Source: an uncultured Clostridia bacterium (GTDB lineage Bacteria > Bacillota > Clostridia > UBA1381). From it: 64,000 bases of DNA. Below are positions 17,356-26,336 of the stretch, piece by piece. Made by a program: the position numbers and the translations under genes. The DNA is taken from contig CAJUEZ010000002.1 in assembly GCA_910585485.1 (NCBI GenBank), forward strand, positions 1 to 64,000, read 5' to 3'. Position 1 is the first letter of the stretch. Every line of letters begins with the position of its first letter. The notes beneath the pieces were generated by a model, which saw nothing but the letters and a program-made list of their open reading frames with translations, ran no database searches and had not been told where the DNA came from.

Positions 17356-19344
17356 ATGACTGAAGAAAAAACCTGGGCAAATATAAGTCGTTTTCAAACA
17401 TATCTGTTCAATTCGGGCGATAATTTCAAGTCATATGAAATGTTGGGAGCGCATAAAGTCAAGGTGGACGGGAAATTGGGATGGCGGTTTGCCGTTTGGG
17501 CTCCAAACGCGGTAAGCGTAAGAGTTGTTGGGGATTTTAACAGCTGGAACGGATACGATAAAATGCTTGAACGGATTGAAACGAGCGGTGTATGGTATGG
17601 ATTCTTTACTGATGTTAAAGAGGGAATGCTTTATAAATACGCGATAGAGGCGAATGACGGAAAAACATATTATAAAGCCGACCCATACGCGGTTAAAAGT
17701 GAACTGCGTCCGGGGACAGCGTCTGTAATAAAAGATATTTCAGGTTATAAATGGGGAGATAAATCATGGCTTTCCGCGAGAAATAAGGAAAGCACAATGA
17801 ATAAGCCTGTAAATATTTACGAAATTCACGTTGGCTCATGGCGTATACATGAGGACGGAAGCTTTTATACTTACCGTGAACTGGCTGACGAACTTGTGCC
17901 GTATATAAAAGATATGGGATATACTCATGTTGAGATGATGCCCGTAACAGAGTATCCGTTTGACGGTTCCTGGGGATACCAGGTAACGGGATTCTTTTCC
18001 GCTACTACAAGATACGGAGAGGGAGAAGATTTAAAATATTTCATTGATAAATGTCATAAAAACGGCATTGGAGTTATAATGGACTGGGTTCCCGCCCATT
18101 TCCCGCGTGACGCGCACGGACTGAGAATGTTTGACGGAACTCCTACTTATGAATATGCTGACCCGAGAATGGGAGAACATAAAGATTGGGGAACAATGGT
18201 GTTTGATTACTCAAAGAGCGAGGTTATATCGTTCCTTACATCTTCGGCATATTTTTGGGCGGAGGAATATCATATGGACGGAATACGTGTTGACGCTGTT
18301 TCGTCGATGCTTTACCGGGATTATTCGAGAAATGACGGTGAGTGGATACCTAATCAATACGGAGGCAACGGTAACCTTGAAGCGGTTGATTTTCTAAAAA
18401 AGCTGAACAAGATACTCGGAACGGAATTTCCTAATTTTATGATGATTGCCGAGGAATCCACAGCCTGGCCGCTTGTGACGGCGCCGCCTGAAAATGACGG
18501 GCTTGGCTTTAATTACAAGTGGAATATGGGCTGGATGAATGACACGCTTCGTTATGTGTCTATGGACCCGTATTTCCGCAAGGACAACCATGGATTGCTT
18601 ACATTTGTAATGATGTATGCTTACAGCGAGAATTTTATACTTCCGCTGTCGCATGATGAGGTTGTGCATGGAAAGCATTCGCTTATTGACAAGATGTTCG
18701 GTGATTATAACGATAAATTCAACGCTTATAAAACGCTTTTGGGATATTATATGACGATGCCGGGCAAAAAGCTGATTTTTATGGGCGGAGAATTTGGACA
18801 ATTTTTGGAATGGCGATTTGACGATCAGCTTGAATGGAATCTTTTAGAGATAGAAAAGCATAAGAAGCTTTGTGAATATGTAAAAGATTTGAACCATTTT
18901 TACCTCGAAAACAAGGCTCTTTGGGAAAACGAAGGAAGCTGGGACGGATTCAGATGGGTAAATGAAGCGGACAGTGAAAATTCAGTGCTTTCATATATAA
19001 GGCGCGGAAAACATTCGGCTGACAATGTAGTCGTTGTTGCCAATTTCACACCGGTTGACAGACCTATTTATAAAATAGGAGTTCCTATGGCAGGTAATTA
19101 TGAAGTTGTATTCAATTCAAATGCCTCAAAATACGGCGGAGAAAAGCGTATCACAAAGAAAACATATAAAGCTGAGAATATGCAGTTCTCTGACATGATG
19201 TACACAATACAGGTTGCTGTTGACGGTAATTCTGTAATGTTTATAAAGAGAAAGCCTGACGTGAAAAAGAAAACGGCTTCTTCAAAGACAAAGACCGCGC
19301 CGGTAAAGAGTAAAACGACGGCAGGGAAAGTAAAGAAAAAATAA
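17356..19344 (+). CDS. glgB: 1,4-alpha-glucan branching enzyme
   Basis: 662 residues. N-terminal CBM48-like domain (about 25-125; RFAVWAPNAVSVRVVGDFN), then a GH13 barrel with nucleophile D313 (GIRVDAVSS), acid/base E366 (IAEESTAW) and D434 (LSHDEVVHGK), then a C-terminal beta domain. It introduces alpha-1,6 branches into glycogen. The last 30 residues (KKKTASSKTKTAPVKSK and on) form a Lys/Ser/Thr/Ala tail beyond the normal end, like the longer tail of GlgA in this operon. First gene of the operon; GAGGGAGG precedes the start. Confidence 0.95.
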   Translation: MTEEKTWANISRFQTYLFNSGDNFKSYEMLGAHKVKVDGKLGWRFAVWAPNAVSVRVVGDFNSWNGYDKMLERIETSGVWYGFFTDVKEGMLYKYAIEANDGKTYYKADPYAVKSELRPGTASVIKDISGYKWGDKSWLSARNKESTMNKPVNIYEIHVGSWRIHEDGSFYTYRELADELVPYIKDMGYTHVEMMPVTEYPFDGSWGYQVTGFFSATTRYGEGEDLKYFIDKCHKNGIGVIMDWVPAHFPRDAHGLRMFDGTPTYEYADPRMGEHKDWGTMVFDYSKSEVISFLTSSAYFWAEEYHMDGIRVDAVSSMLYRDYSRNDGEWIPNQYGGNGNLEAVDFLKKLNKILGTEFPNFMMIAEESTAWPLVTAPPENDGLGFNYKWNMGWMNDTLRYVSMDPYFRKDNHGLLTFVMMYAYSENFILPLSHDEVVHGKHSLIDKMFGDYNDKFNAYKTLLGYYMTMPGKKLIFMGGEFGQFLEWRFDDQLEWNLLEIEKHKKLCEYVKDLNHFYLENKALWENEGSWDGFRWVNEADSENSVLSYIRRGKHSADNVVVVANFTPVDRPIYKIGVPMAGNYEVVFNSNASKYGGEKRITKKTYKAENMQFSDMMYTIQVAVDGNSVMFIKRKPDVKKKTASSKTKTAPVKSKTTAGKVKKK

Positions 19345-19395
19345 CTCCGGCAATATCCGGAAATAATTTAAAGAAGAAAATAGGGAGATGATTTT

Positions 19396-20601
19396 ATGGT
19401 ATCAAAGGATTGCGTTGCAATGATACTTGCAGGCGGTCAAGGATCGAGACTCGGCGCGTTAACGAAAAATGTTGCCAAGCCGGCTGTTCCATTCGGCGGT
19501 AAATATCGAATTATCGATTTTCCGCTTTCAAATTGTGTACATTCCGGTATAGACACGGTGGGTGTTTTGACTCAGTATCAGCCGTTGGAACTTAACAGAT
19601 ACATAGGTAACGGAAATCCGTGGGATTTGGATAGAAGCCATGGAGGAGCATATGTACTTCCGCCATATCAAAGCGCGCAAACCGGTGAATGGTACAAGGG
19701 TACGGCAAACGCTATTTATCAGAATCTAAGTTTTCTTGAAGGATTTAAACCGTCTCATGTACTTATTCTTTCGGGAGATCATATTTATAAAATGCACTAT
19801 GGCGAAATGCTAAAAGCGCATAAGGAGTCCGGAGCGGCCGCTACTATTGCGGTAATGCCTGTTCCGTGGGAGGAGGCAAGCCGTTTTGGTATTATGAATG
19901 TTGACGAGCATGGAACAATTACCGAATTTGAGGAAAAACCCGCTGAGCCTAAGAGTAATCTTGCATCAATGGGTATATATATCTTTAGATATGATGTTTT
20001 AAAGAAATATCTTGAAGATGATGAAAGAGATCCTAATTCTTCGAATGACTTCGGTAAAAATATTATTCCCACAATGCTTGCGGATGGCGAAAAGATGGTA
20101 TCTTTCAGATTTGAGGGATACTGGAAAGATGTCGGAACAATTCAGAGTTTATGGGAAGCAAATATGGATCTTGTTGACGATCCTCCAAAGTTTGATTTGA
20201 ATGACAGACATTGGAGCATCTATTCAAGAAATATGGCATTGGCACCTCATTATGTCGGAAAAAATGCTAAGATTATAAATTCAACTGTTACAGAAGGCTG
20301 CTTTATAGACGGCGAAATTGACCATTCGGTAGTTTTCGGAGGAGTTGAACTCGGTGAGGGCAGTGTTATAAAAGATTCTGTAATTATGCCCGGAGCAAAA
20401 ATCGGAAAGAATGTTGTTATTGAAAAATCCGTTGTAGGCACTGACGCTGTTATAGGCGACGGAGCCAAGGTGGGAGTTAACGCTTCTGATAACAACAAAC
20501 ACGCGTCAAAATTATGTACCAATGACCTTGTTCTTATTGAAGGTGGCGCTAAAGTCGGCGACAATGAGGATATTTTCAAGGGCAGTATGGTAGAAGCGTA
20601 A
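19396..20601 (+). CDS. glgC: Glucose-1-phosphate adenylyltransferase, catalytic subunit
   Basis: 401 residues. The nucleotide-binding loop AGGQGSRLGALTKNVAKPAVPFGG has the catalytic Gly-Arg-Leu core, and the substrate motifs FEEKPAEPK and FEGYWKDVGTI are intact. A left-handed beta-helix made of hexapeptide repeats (about 290-395) forms the regulatory C-terminal domain. It makes ADP-glucose from ATP and glucose-1-phosphate, the committed step of glycogen synthesis. glgD follows after 17 bases, matching the GlgC-GlgD heterotetramers of Firmicutes. Confidence 0.95.
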   Translation: MVSKDCVAMILAGGQGSRLGALTKNVAKPAVPFGGKYRIIDFPLSNCVHSGIDTVGVLTQYQPLELNRYIGNGNPWDLDRSHGGAYVLPPYQSAQTGEWYKGTANAIYQNLSFLEGFKPSHVLILSGDHIYKMHYGEMLKAHKESGAAATIAVMPVPWEEASRFGIMNVDEHGTITEFEEKPAEPKSNLASMGIYIFRYDVLKKYLEDDERDPNSSNDFGKNIIPTMLADGEKMVSFRFEGYWKDVGTIQSLWEANMDLVDDPPKFDLNDRHWSIYSRNMALAPHYVGKNAKIINSTVTEGCFIDGEIDHSVVFGGVELGEGSVIKDSVIMPGAKIGKNVVIEKSVVGTDAVIGDGAKVGVNASDNNKHASKLCTNDLVLIEGGAKVGDNEDIFKGSMVEA

Positions 20602-20618
20602 GAAAGGAGACGGAGCCA

Positions 20619-21737
20619 ATGAGAAGAGATACTATGGGTATTATTCTGACTAATAATGATAGAATACCCCCTATTACCGATATAAGAGCAAACAGCGCTC
20701 TCCCTATCGCCGGAAGATACAGAATAATTGATTTTGTTCTGTCAAATATGGCAAACGCGGGCATCACAAATATAGGTGTCGCGACAGAGTCCAATTATTC
20801 ATCACTGATGGACCATATCAAGTCCGGTAAGCCATGGGATTTGGACAGAAAAAACTGGGGACTTAGCGTTCTTCCGCCAAGCCTTGAAAAGATGACTTAC
20901 GGCGCTATAAAGGGTAATATTGATATGCTTGCGGGTATAAGCGATTTTATTCAGAGAAGCCGGCAGACATACGTTATCCTTTCACTCGGAAACAGCATTT
21001 ATAATATTAATTTTTCCGATGTTGTTGAAAAGCATATTGAAAGTCAGGCGGATATAACAATTCTTTATAAGGATATGAAAGGTGTTGAGGAGAAAGAGCT
21101 TTCCAGATTCACAATGATTGAGCTTGATGATGATAACAGAGTGACGGATATGGAGGTTCAGCCATATTATCCGAAAACAAGCACTGCAAGCATGGAAGTG
21201 TATATCATGGAAAAGGCTTTGCTTGAAAGTATTGTGGACGAATGCAGCGCAAGAGGCGACAGAGATTTCGTCAAAGACGCGCTTGTAAAGAAAATGCAGG
21301 GTCTTCGTATATACGGATACGAGCATAAGGGTTACACGGATAAGATAGATTCGCTTAAGTCATATTACACAAATAATATGAATTTCCTTGATAAAGATAT
21401 AAGAAATGAACTTTTCAACAGAGAAAATCCTATTTATACAAAGACAAAAGACCAGTCGCCGACAAAGTACGGCGCGGAGGCTGTTGTTCAGAACAGCTTT
21501 ATTTCTGACGGATGCACTATTGAAGGAACGGTTATAAACTGTATTCTTTCAAGAGGTGTAAAGGTTAAAAGGGGAGCCGTTATAAAAAATTCTATAATTA
21601 TGCAGGATTCAGTTATAGAAGAAGACGTTGATCTAAGCCATGTTGTATTTGATAAGGAAGTATATATAACAAAGGGAAGAAAGCTTATAGGTCAGGAAAG
21701 TTATCCTTTGGCTATTTCAAAGGGCACAAAGATTTGA
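20619..21737 (+). CDS. glgD: Glucose-1-phosphate adenylyltransferase regulatory subunit GlgD
   Basis: 372 residues, homologous to GlgC over its length (PIAGRYRIIDFVLSNMANAGI, hexapeptide repeats at 280-345). The N-terminal loop reads GIILTNNDRIPPITDIRANS, without the GGxGxRL catalytic loop, so this subunit should lack turnover and modulate GlgC, as known for Bacillus and streptococcal GlgD. Start ATG follows AGAAAGGAGACGG. Confidence 0.93.
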   Translation: MRRDTMGIILTNNDRIPPITDIRANSALPIAGRYRIIDFVLSNMANAGITNIGVATESNYSSLMDHIKSGKPWDLDRKNWGLSVLPPSLEKMTYGAIKGNIDMLAGISDFIQRSRQTYVILSLGNSIYNINFSDVVEKHIESQADITILYKDMKGVEEKELSRFTMIELDDDNRVTDMEVQPYYPKTSTASMEVYIMEKALLESIVDECSARGDRDFVKDALVKKMQGLRIYGYEHKGYTDKIDSLKSYYTNNMNFLDKDIRNELFNRENPIYTKTKDQSPTKYGAEAVVQNSFISDGCTIEGTVINCILSRGVKVKRGAVIKNSIIMQDSVIEEDVDLSHVVFDKEVYITKGRKLIGQESYPLAISKGTKI

Positions 21738-21739
21738 TT

Positions 21740-21811
21740 AGAATTACATAATGGGACTGCTCTATTTTAAGGGCAGCCCTGTTAAATTTATACGTAATTT
21801 AATTCTAAATG
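21740..21811 (+). other. Hairpin-forming spacer between glgD and glgA
   Basis: AGAATTAC near 21738 can pair with GTAATTTAATTCT near 21794-21806, enclosing an inner GGGACTGC / GGGCAGCCC hairpin. It may be a partial terminator or stability element before the internal glgA promoter. The U-run is weak. Confidence 0.4.
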
Positions 21812-21840
21812 TTGACAAATTGATTTCTTTAATATAAGAT
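21812..21840 (+). promoter_or_regulatory. Internal promoter for glgA
   Basis: TTGACA 21812-21817, 17-base spacer, TAAGAT 21835-21840. glgA-glgP could therefore be expressed separately from glgBCD. Confidence 0.75.
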
Positions 21841-21865
21841 TGATAATTGAGAGAAGGGAATATTT

Positions 21866-23695
21866 ATGAAAGTTTTATTTGCTACTTCAGAAGCTGCTCC
21901 GTTTGTGAAAACGGGCGGGCTTGGCGATGTGGCGGGTTCTCTTCCGGCAACGCTTCGTGAAAAGGGTGTTGACGCGAGAGTTATCCTTCCGCTGTATAAT
22001 TGTATTCCTCAGGAATACAAAGACAAAATGCGATATATTGATCATATATATATCGATATGGCATGGAGAAAACAGTATGCGGGTGTGTTTGAACTGGAGC
22101 ATAACGGATGTTTGTTTTATTTTATAGATAATAAGTTCTATTTCAACGGTGACAAGCCGTATGATTATATACACCTTGACTGTGAGAAGTTTATATTCTT
22201 CTCAAAGGCGGTTTTATCTTTGCTGCCAACTTTGGATTTTCGTCCTGATGTTATAAACTGTAACGACTGGCAGACGGGACCGATACCTGTTTTTCTTGAC
22301 ACCTTCCTTGACAACCCGTTTTACAGAGGAATTAAAACAGTAATGACTATCCATAATCTTAAATTCCAGGGAAGATGGGATTTCAAGAAGATTAAGGACG
22401 CTATGGGTATAAGCGATTATTATTTCACATCAGATAAGCTTGAGTATTACAGAGATGCTAACCTGTTAAAGGGCGGCATGGTTTATGCGAATAAGATTTC
22501 CACTGTAAGTTCAACTTACGCAGGAGAAATAACCACAGAGGAATACGGCGAGGGACTTCATAATCTTCTTCGCGCCAGACAGCATGACCTTGTGGGCATA
22601 GTGAACGGTATATCGTATACGGATTGGAATCCGCAGACGGATAAGATGATTTACACAAATTATACCGCGAAGACAGTCCATAAGAAGAAGGCTGAAAATA
22701 AGGCTAAGCTTCAGGAGGAACTTGGACTTCCCGTTGATCCTAATAAGATGATGGTCGGCATTGTTTCGCGTCTTACAGACCAAAAGGGATTTGACCTTGT
22801 GGCTTATAAGATAGAGGAATTGTGCGCGGGCGGATTGCAAGTAGTTGTGCTTGGCACAGGCGATGAAAAGTATGAAAATCTGTTCAGACATTACGCTTGG
22901 AAATATCCTGACCGTTTCTCTGCTCAGATTTATTTCTCAAATGAGATGTCGCATAAGATTTACGCTGCCAGCGATGCGTTCCTGATGCCTTCAAGATTTG
23001 AGCCGTGCGGCTTGTCTCAGCTTATCAGCCTGAGATACGGCACTGTTCCGATTGTTCGCGAAACCGGTGGATTAAAGGATACAGTGTGGCCGTATAACGA
23101 GTATACAGGCGAGGGTACAGGTTTTTCATTCGCAAATTACAATGCGGATGAAATGATGAATATCATTTGGTATGCAATGGATATTTTCTATAACAGAAAA
23201 GATGAATGGAACAATATAATAGACAACGGTATGGCGGTTGATTATTCGTGGAATGTATCCGCGGATAAGTATATTAATATGTATCAGGAACTTACCGGTA
23301 TATATGATTTGCCGGAAAAAAAAACGCCTGAAGTAAAAAAAACAGCTAAAAAGAATTCATCAAAAAGGACTTCGTCAAAGACTCAGGGCGACGCTTTTGA
23401 AAAAACTATAAAGGCTGACGCGGCAGCGGCAGCGGAAAAAGCAGCCGCCGTAGCAAAGGAACCTGAAATTGTGAAAGTGGAAAATCCTTTTGGTGAAGAA
23501 AAGAAACCGGCAAAGAAGACTGCGAAGAAAGCGGCTTCAAAAACGACTAAAAAGCCGGCGGCAAAAACAACAAAGAAAACCACGGCTTCAAAATCAGCAG
23601 CAGCTAAAAATACCGCCGCTAAAAAAGCGGCTTCAAAAACTACGAAGACTTCGTCACAAAATATAAAAAAGACAGACGATAAAAAATCTTCGTAA
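21866..23695 (+). CDS. glgA: Glycogen synthase with histone-H1-like lysine-rich tail
   Basis: 609 residues, about 125 longer than usual. Residues 1-485 are a normal GT5 starch/glycogen synthase: KTGGLGDVAGSLP (ADP-glucose site, K15), the RLTDQKGFDL hinge, and SRFEPCGLSQL with ETGGLKDTV near the C-terminal domain. From about 490 to the end the protein is low-complexity, with repeated KKTAKKAASKTTKK, KPAAKTTKK and AAKKAASK units and one Ala-rich helix (DAAAAAEKAAAVAKEPE). The tail is like histone H1 or HU-tail proteins, is strongly basic and is unlikely to be catalytic. The start follows AGAAGGGAA. glgP follows 33 bases later. Confidence 0.95.
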   Translation: MKVLFATSEAAPFVKTGGLGDVAGSLPATLREKGVDARVILPLYNCIPQEYKDKMRYIDHIYIDMAWRKQYAGVFELEHNGCLFYFIDNKFYFNGDKPYDYIHLDCEKFIFFSKAVLSLLPTLDFRPDVINCNDWQTGPIPVFLDTFLDNPFYRGIKTVMTIHNLKFQGRWDFKKIKDAMGISDYYFTSDKLEYYRDANLLKGGMVYANKISTVSSTYAGEITTEEYGEGLHNLLRARQHDLVGIVNGISYTDWNPQTDKMIYTNYTAKTVHKKKAENKAKLQEELGLPVDPNKMMVGIVSRLTDQKGFDLVAYKIEELCAGGLQVVVLGTGDEKYENLFRHYAWKYPDRFSAQIYFSNEMSHKIYAASDAFLMPSRFEPCGLSQLISLRYGTVPIVRETGGLKDTVWPYNEYTGEGTGFSFANYNADEMMNIIWYAMDIFYNRKDEWNNIIDNGMAVDYSWNVSADKYINMYQELTGIYDLPEKKTPEVKKTAKKNSSKRTSSKTQGDAFEKTIKADAAAAAEKAAAVAKEPEIVKVENPFGEEKKPAKKTAKKAASKTTKKPAAKTTKKTTASKSAAAKNTAAKKAASKTTKTSSQNIKKTDDKKSS

Positions 23696-23728
23696 ATTCA
23701 GAAGAAATAAAAGGGGATGTAAACAAAT

Positions 23729-26200
23729 ATGGCACAAGCTAAAACATCAAAGCTGACAGCTTCGGAAGAGGCATTGAAGAAAGAAATTATTGGTAAGGTG
23801 AGCCGTCATTTCGGTAAGGTTATGGAGGAGGCGACTCCGCATATGGTTTATACCGCGTGCGCGCTTACTGTTCGTGACCAAATTATGGAGAGATGGGCAA
23901 AATCACACAAAAAGGTTAAGGAGGATGGCTCAAAGAAGCTGTATTACCTGTCATTTGAATTTTTGATGGGAAGACTTTTGAGCACTAATATTCTTAATCT
24001 TATGCAGACAGATGAATATAAGAACGTTCTGGAGGATCTTGGATATTCATTGTCAGAAGTGGCAGAATATGAAAATGATGCCGGTCTTGGTAATGGTGGA
24101 TTGGGACGTCTTGCAGCCTGTTTCATAGACTCTCTTACAACAATGGATTTACCGGCTTACGGCTGTACTATTCGTTATGAACACGGACTTTTCAGACAGA
24201 AGATAGTGGAAGGCTATCAGACAGAACTTCCCGATGAATGGCTTGAACACGGCAATGCGTGGGAAATCGCAAGACCGGAGGAAGCTGTTAAAGTTGTATT
24301 CGGCGGACAGATTGATTCTGAATGGGTTGACGGCAAAATGATATTCAGACACAGAAATGAAAATGTGGTTTTGGCTATGCCGTATGACGTTCCTTTGGTA
24401 GGATATGACTCAAAGATTGTAAATAAATTAAGACTTTGGAGCGCGACAATTCCTACAGATGTCGATATGACAAGATACGACAAGGGTACTTTTGACAGAA
24501 TGATGGAAGCAAAAGGTCTTGCAAAACAGATTTCAGGTATCCTTTATCCTGACGATACTACTGACGATGGTAAGAAGCTGAGATTAAGACAGCAATATTT
24601 TCTTGTTTCAGCTACTCTTCAGTGGATTTTAAAAGAATTTGAGGAAAGAAACGGAAGCAACTGGTCGCTTCTTCCGGAAAAGATTGTTATTCATATTAAC
24701 GATACTCATCCGACGCTTGCTATTCCTGAGATGATGCGTATTTTGATGGACGAGAAGGGTCTTGGCTGGGAGGAAGCATGGGACATTGTTACACATGTTT
24801 TCGCATATACAAATCATACTGTAATGAGCGAGGCGCTTGAAAAGTGGAATGTCAATATGTTCCGCGAAATAGTACCGAGAGTATATATGATTGTTGAGGA
24901 AATCAACAGACGTCTTATGGAGCAGCTTGAAGCAGTATATCCTGGTGATCAGGGTAAGCATCAGTGGATGGCTGTTATCGCAAATGATCAGGTTAACATG
25001 GCAAATCTTTGTCTTGCAAGCTGTTTTGCGGTAAACGGAGTGTCTAAGCTTCATACGGAAATTCTTAAAGATGATATTTTCCATGATTATTATGTGCTTG
25101 ACAAGGAGCGTTTCCACGCAATCACAAATGGTATCACTTTCAGAAGATGGATAGCAAACTGTAATCCTGAACTGACAAAGCTTATCGACTCAAAAATCGG
25201 CAAAGGCTGGCTTAAGAAGTCGGAAAAGCTTGCGGGTCTTGCGAAGTTCGCAAAAGATAAGGATTTCCAAAAGAAGTTTGATGAAATCAAGAGAAATAAT
25301 AAGAAGGCTCTTGCCGAGTATATTAAGGAGCATAACGGAATCACTGTTAATCCTGATTCTATCTATGATGTTCAGTGTAAGAGACTTCACGAGTATAAGC
25401 GTCAGATGATGAATGTTCTTCACATTATCGCTGAATACAACAGAATCCTTACAGACGCTGACTATGCTAAGAACTATTATCCGAAGACATATATTTTCGG
25501 CGCAAAAGCTGCTCCGGGTTATGTAAGAGCAAAGAATATTATTAAGCTTATCAATTCAGTAGCGGATATTATTAATAATGACGCGAGAATTGATAATAAG
25601 ATTAAAGTTGTATTTATTGAAAACTATGGCGTTTCAATCGCTGAGAAGATTATAATCGCGGCTGACGTTTCAGAGCAGATTTCAACAGCCGGCAAGGAAG
25701 CTTCAGGTACAGGTAACATGAAGTTTATGCTTAACGGCGCGCTTACAATAGGCACGCTTGACGGCGCTAATGTTGAGATGCTTGAACAGGTGGGCGAGGA
25801 TAATATATATATCTTCGGTCTTAAGGCTGACGAAGTTGCGGCAAGATTGAAGTATGCCGGTAATGATGAAGTAAAGACAATTTACTCAACAAACACGGGA
25901 TTGAGACACGCTCTTGAAATGCTTATAGACGGAAGTATTATTCCGGGCAATACAACTATTTTCCGTGATTTGTATCAGACACTCCTATTCGGCGATTACG
26001 GTTATCCGGATACTTATATGGTACTTCGCGATTTTGAGGAGTATATGAATACACAGGAGAAGATTTCAGCTGACTATCAGAACAGAACTAAGTGGATTGA
26101 AATGGCAATTATGAACACCGCGATGTCAGGCTTCTTCTCAAGTGACAGAACTATTGGAGATTATAACGATAAAATCTGGCATCTTACACCGATAAAATAA
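23729..26200 (+). CDS. glgP: Glycogen/starch/alpha-glucan phosphorylase
   Basis: 823 residues, full GT35 length. Seen: NDAGLGNGGLGRLAACFIDS near the N-terminus and the PLP lysine K665 in EASGTGNMKFMLNGALTIGT. It releases glucose-1-phosphate from glycogen chain ends, the reverse flux of the same operon, so synthesis and mobilisation enzymes are co-transcribed. The start follows AAAGGGGATG. No truncation or odd tail. Confidence 0.96.
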   Translation: MAQAKTSKLTASEEALKKEIIGKVSRHFGKVMEEATPHMVYTACALTVRDQIMERWAKSHKKVKEDGSKKLYYLSFEFLMGRLLSTNILNLMQTDEYKNVLEDLGYSLSEVAEYENDAGLGNGGLGRLAACFIDSLTTMDLPAYGCTIRYEHGLFRQKIVEGYQTELPDEWLEHGNAWEIARPEEAVKVVFGGQIDSEWVDGKMIFRHRNENVVLAMPYDVPLVGYDSKIVNKLRLWSATIPTDVDMTRYDKGTFDRMMEAKGLAKQISGILYPDDTTDDGKKLRLRQQYFLVSATLQWILKEFEERNGSNWSLLPEKIVIHINDTHPTLAIPEMMRILMDEKGLGWEEAWDIVTHVFAYTNHTVMSEALEKWNVNMFREIVPRVYMIVEEINRRLMEQLEAVYPGDQGKHQWMAVIANDQVNMANLCLASCFAVNGVSKLHTEILKDDIFHDYYVLDKERFHAITNGITFRRWIANCNPELTKLIDSKIGKGWLKKSEKLAGLAKFAKDKDFQKKFDEIKRNNKKALAEYIKEHNGITVNPDSIYDVQCKRLHEYKRQMMNVLHIIAEYNRILTDADYAKNYYPKTYIFGAKAAPGYVRAKNIIKLINSVADIINNDARIDNKIKVVFIENYGVSIAEKIIIAADVSEQISTAGKEASGTGNMKFMLNGALTIGTLDGANVEMLEQVGEDNIYIFGLKADEVAARLKYAGNDEVKTIYSTNTGLRHALEMLIDGSIIPGNTTIFRDLYQTLLFGDYGYPDTYMVLRDFEEYMNTQEKISADYQNRTKWIEMAIMNTAMSGFFSSDRTIGDYNDKIWHLTPIK

Positions 26201-26255
26201 CTTTTAAAATGTAAAATAGGCTGCCGTATCAGGCAAACAGACGTATAAAGCGGAC

Positions 26256-26283
26256 AGGGGCTTTTTGCCCCTACCTGTTTTAT
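26256..26283 (+). terminator. Possible terminator after glgP
   Basis: Six-bp GC stem AGGGGC / GCCCCT with loop TTTTT, followed by CCTGTTTTAT. It would end or reduce transcription between glgP and the GH13 gene. Confidence 0.5.
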
Positions 26284-26336
26284 ATGTAACTGTCGATGCT
26301 GATGTGACGGTCTTTTTAGATATAAGGGGGATTAAT

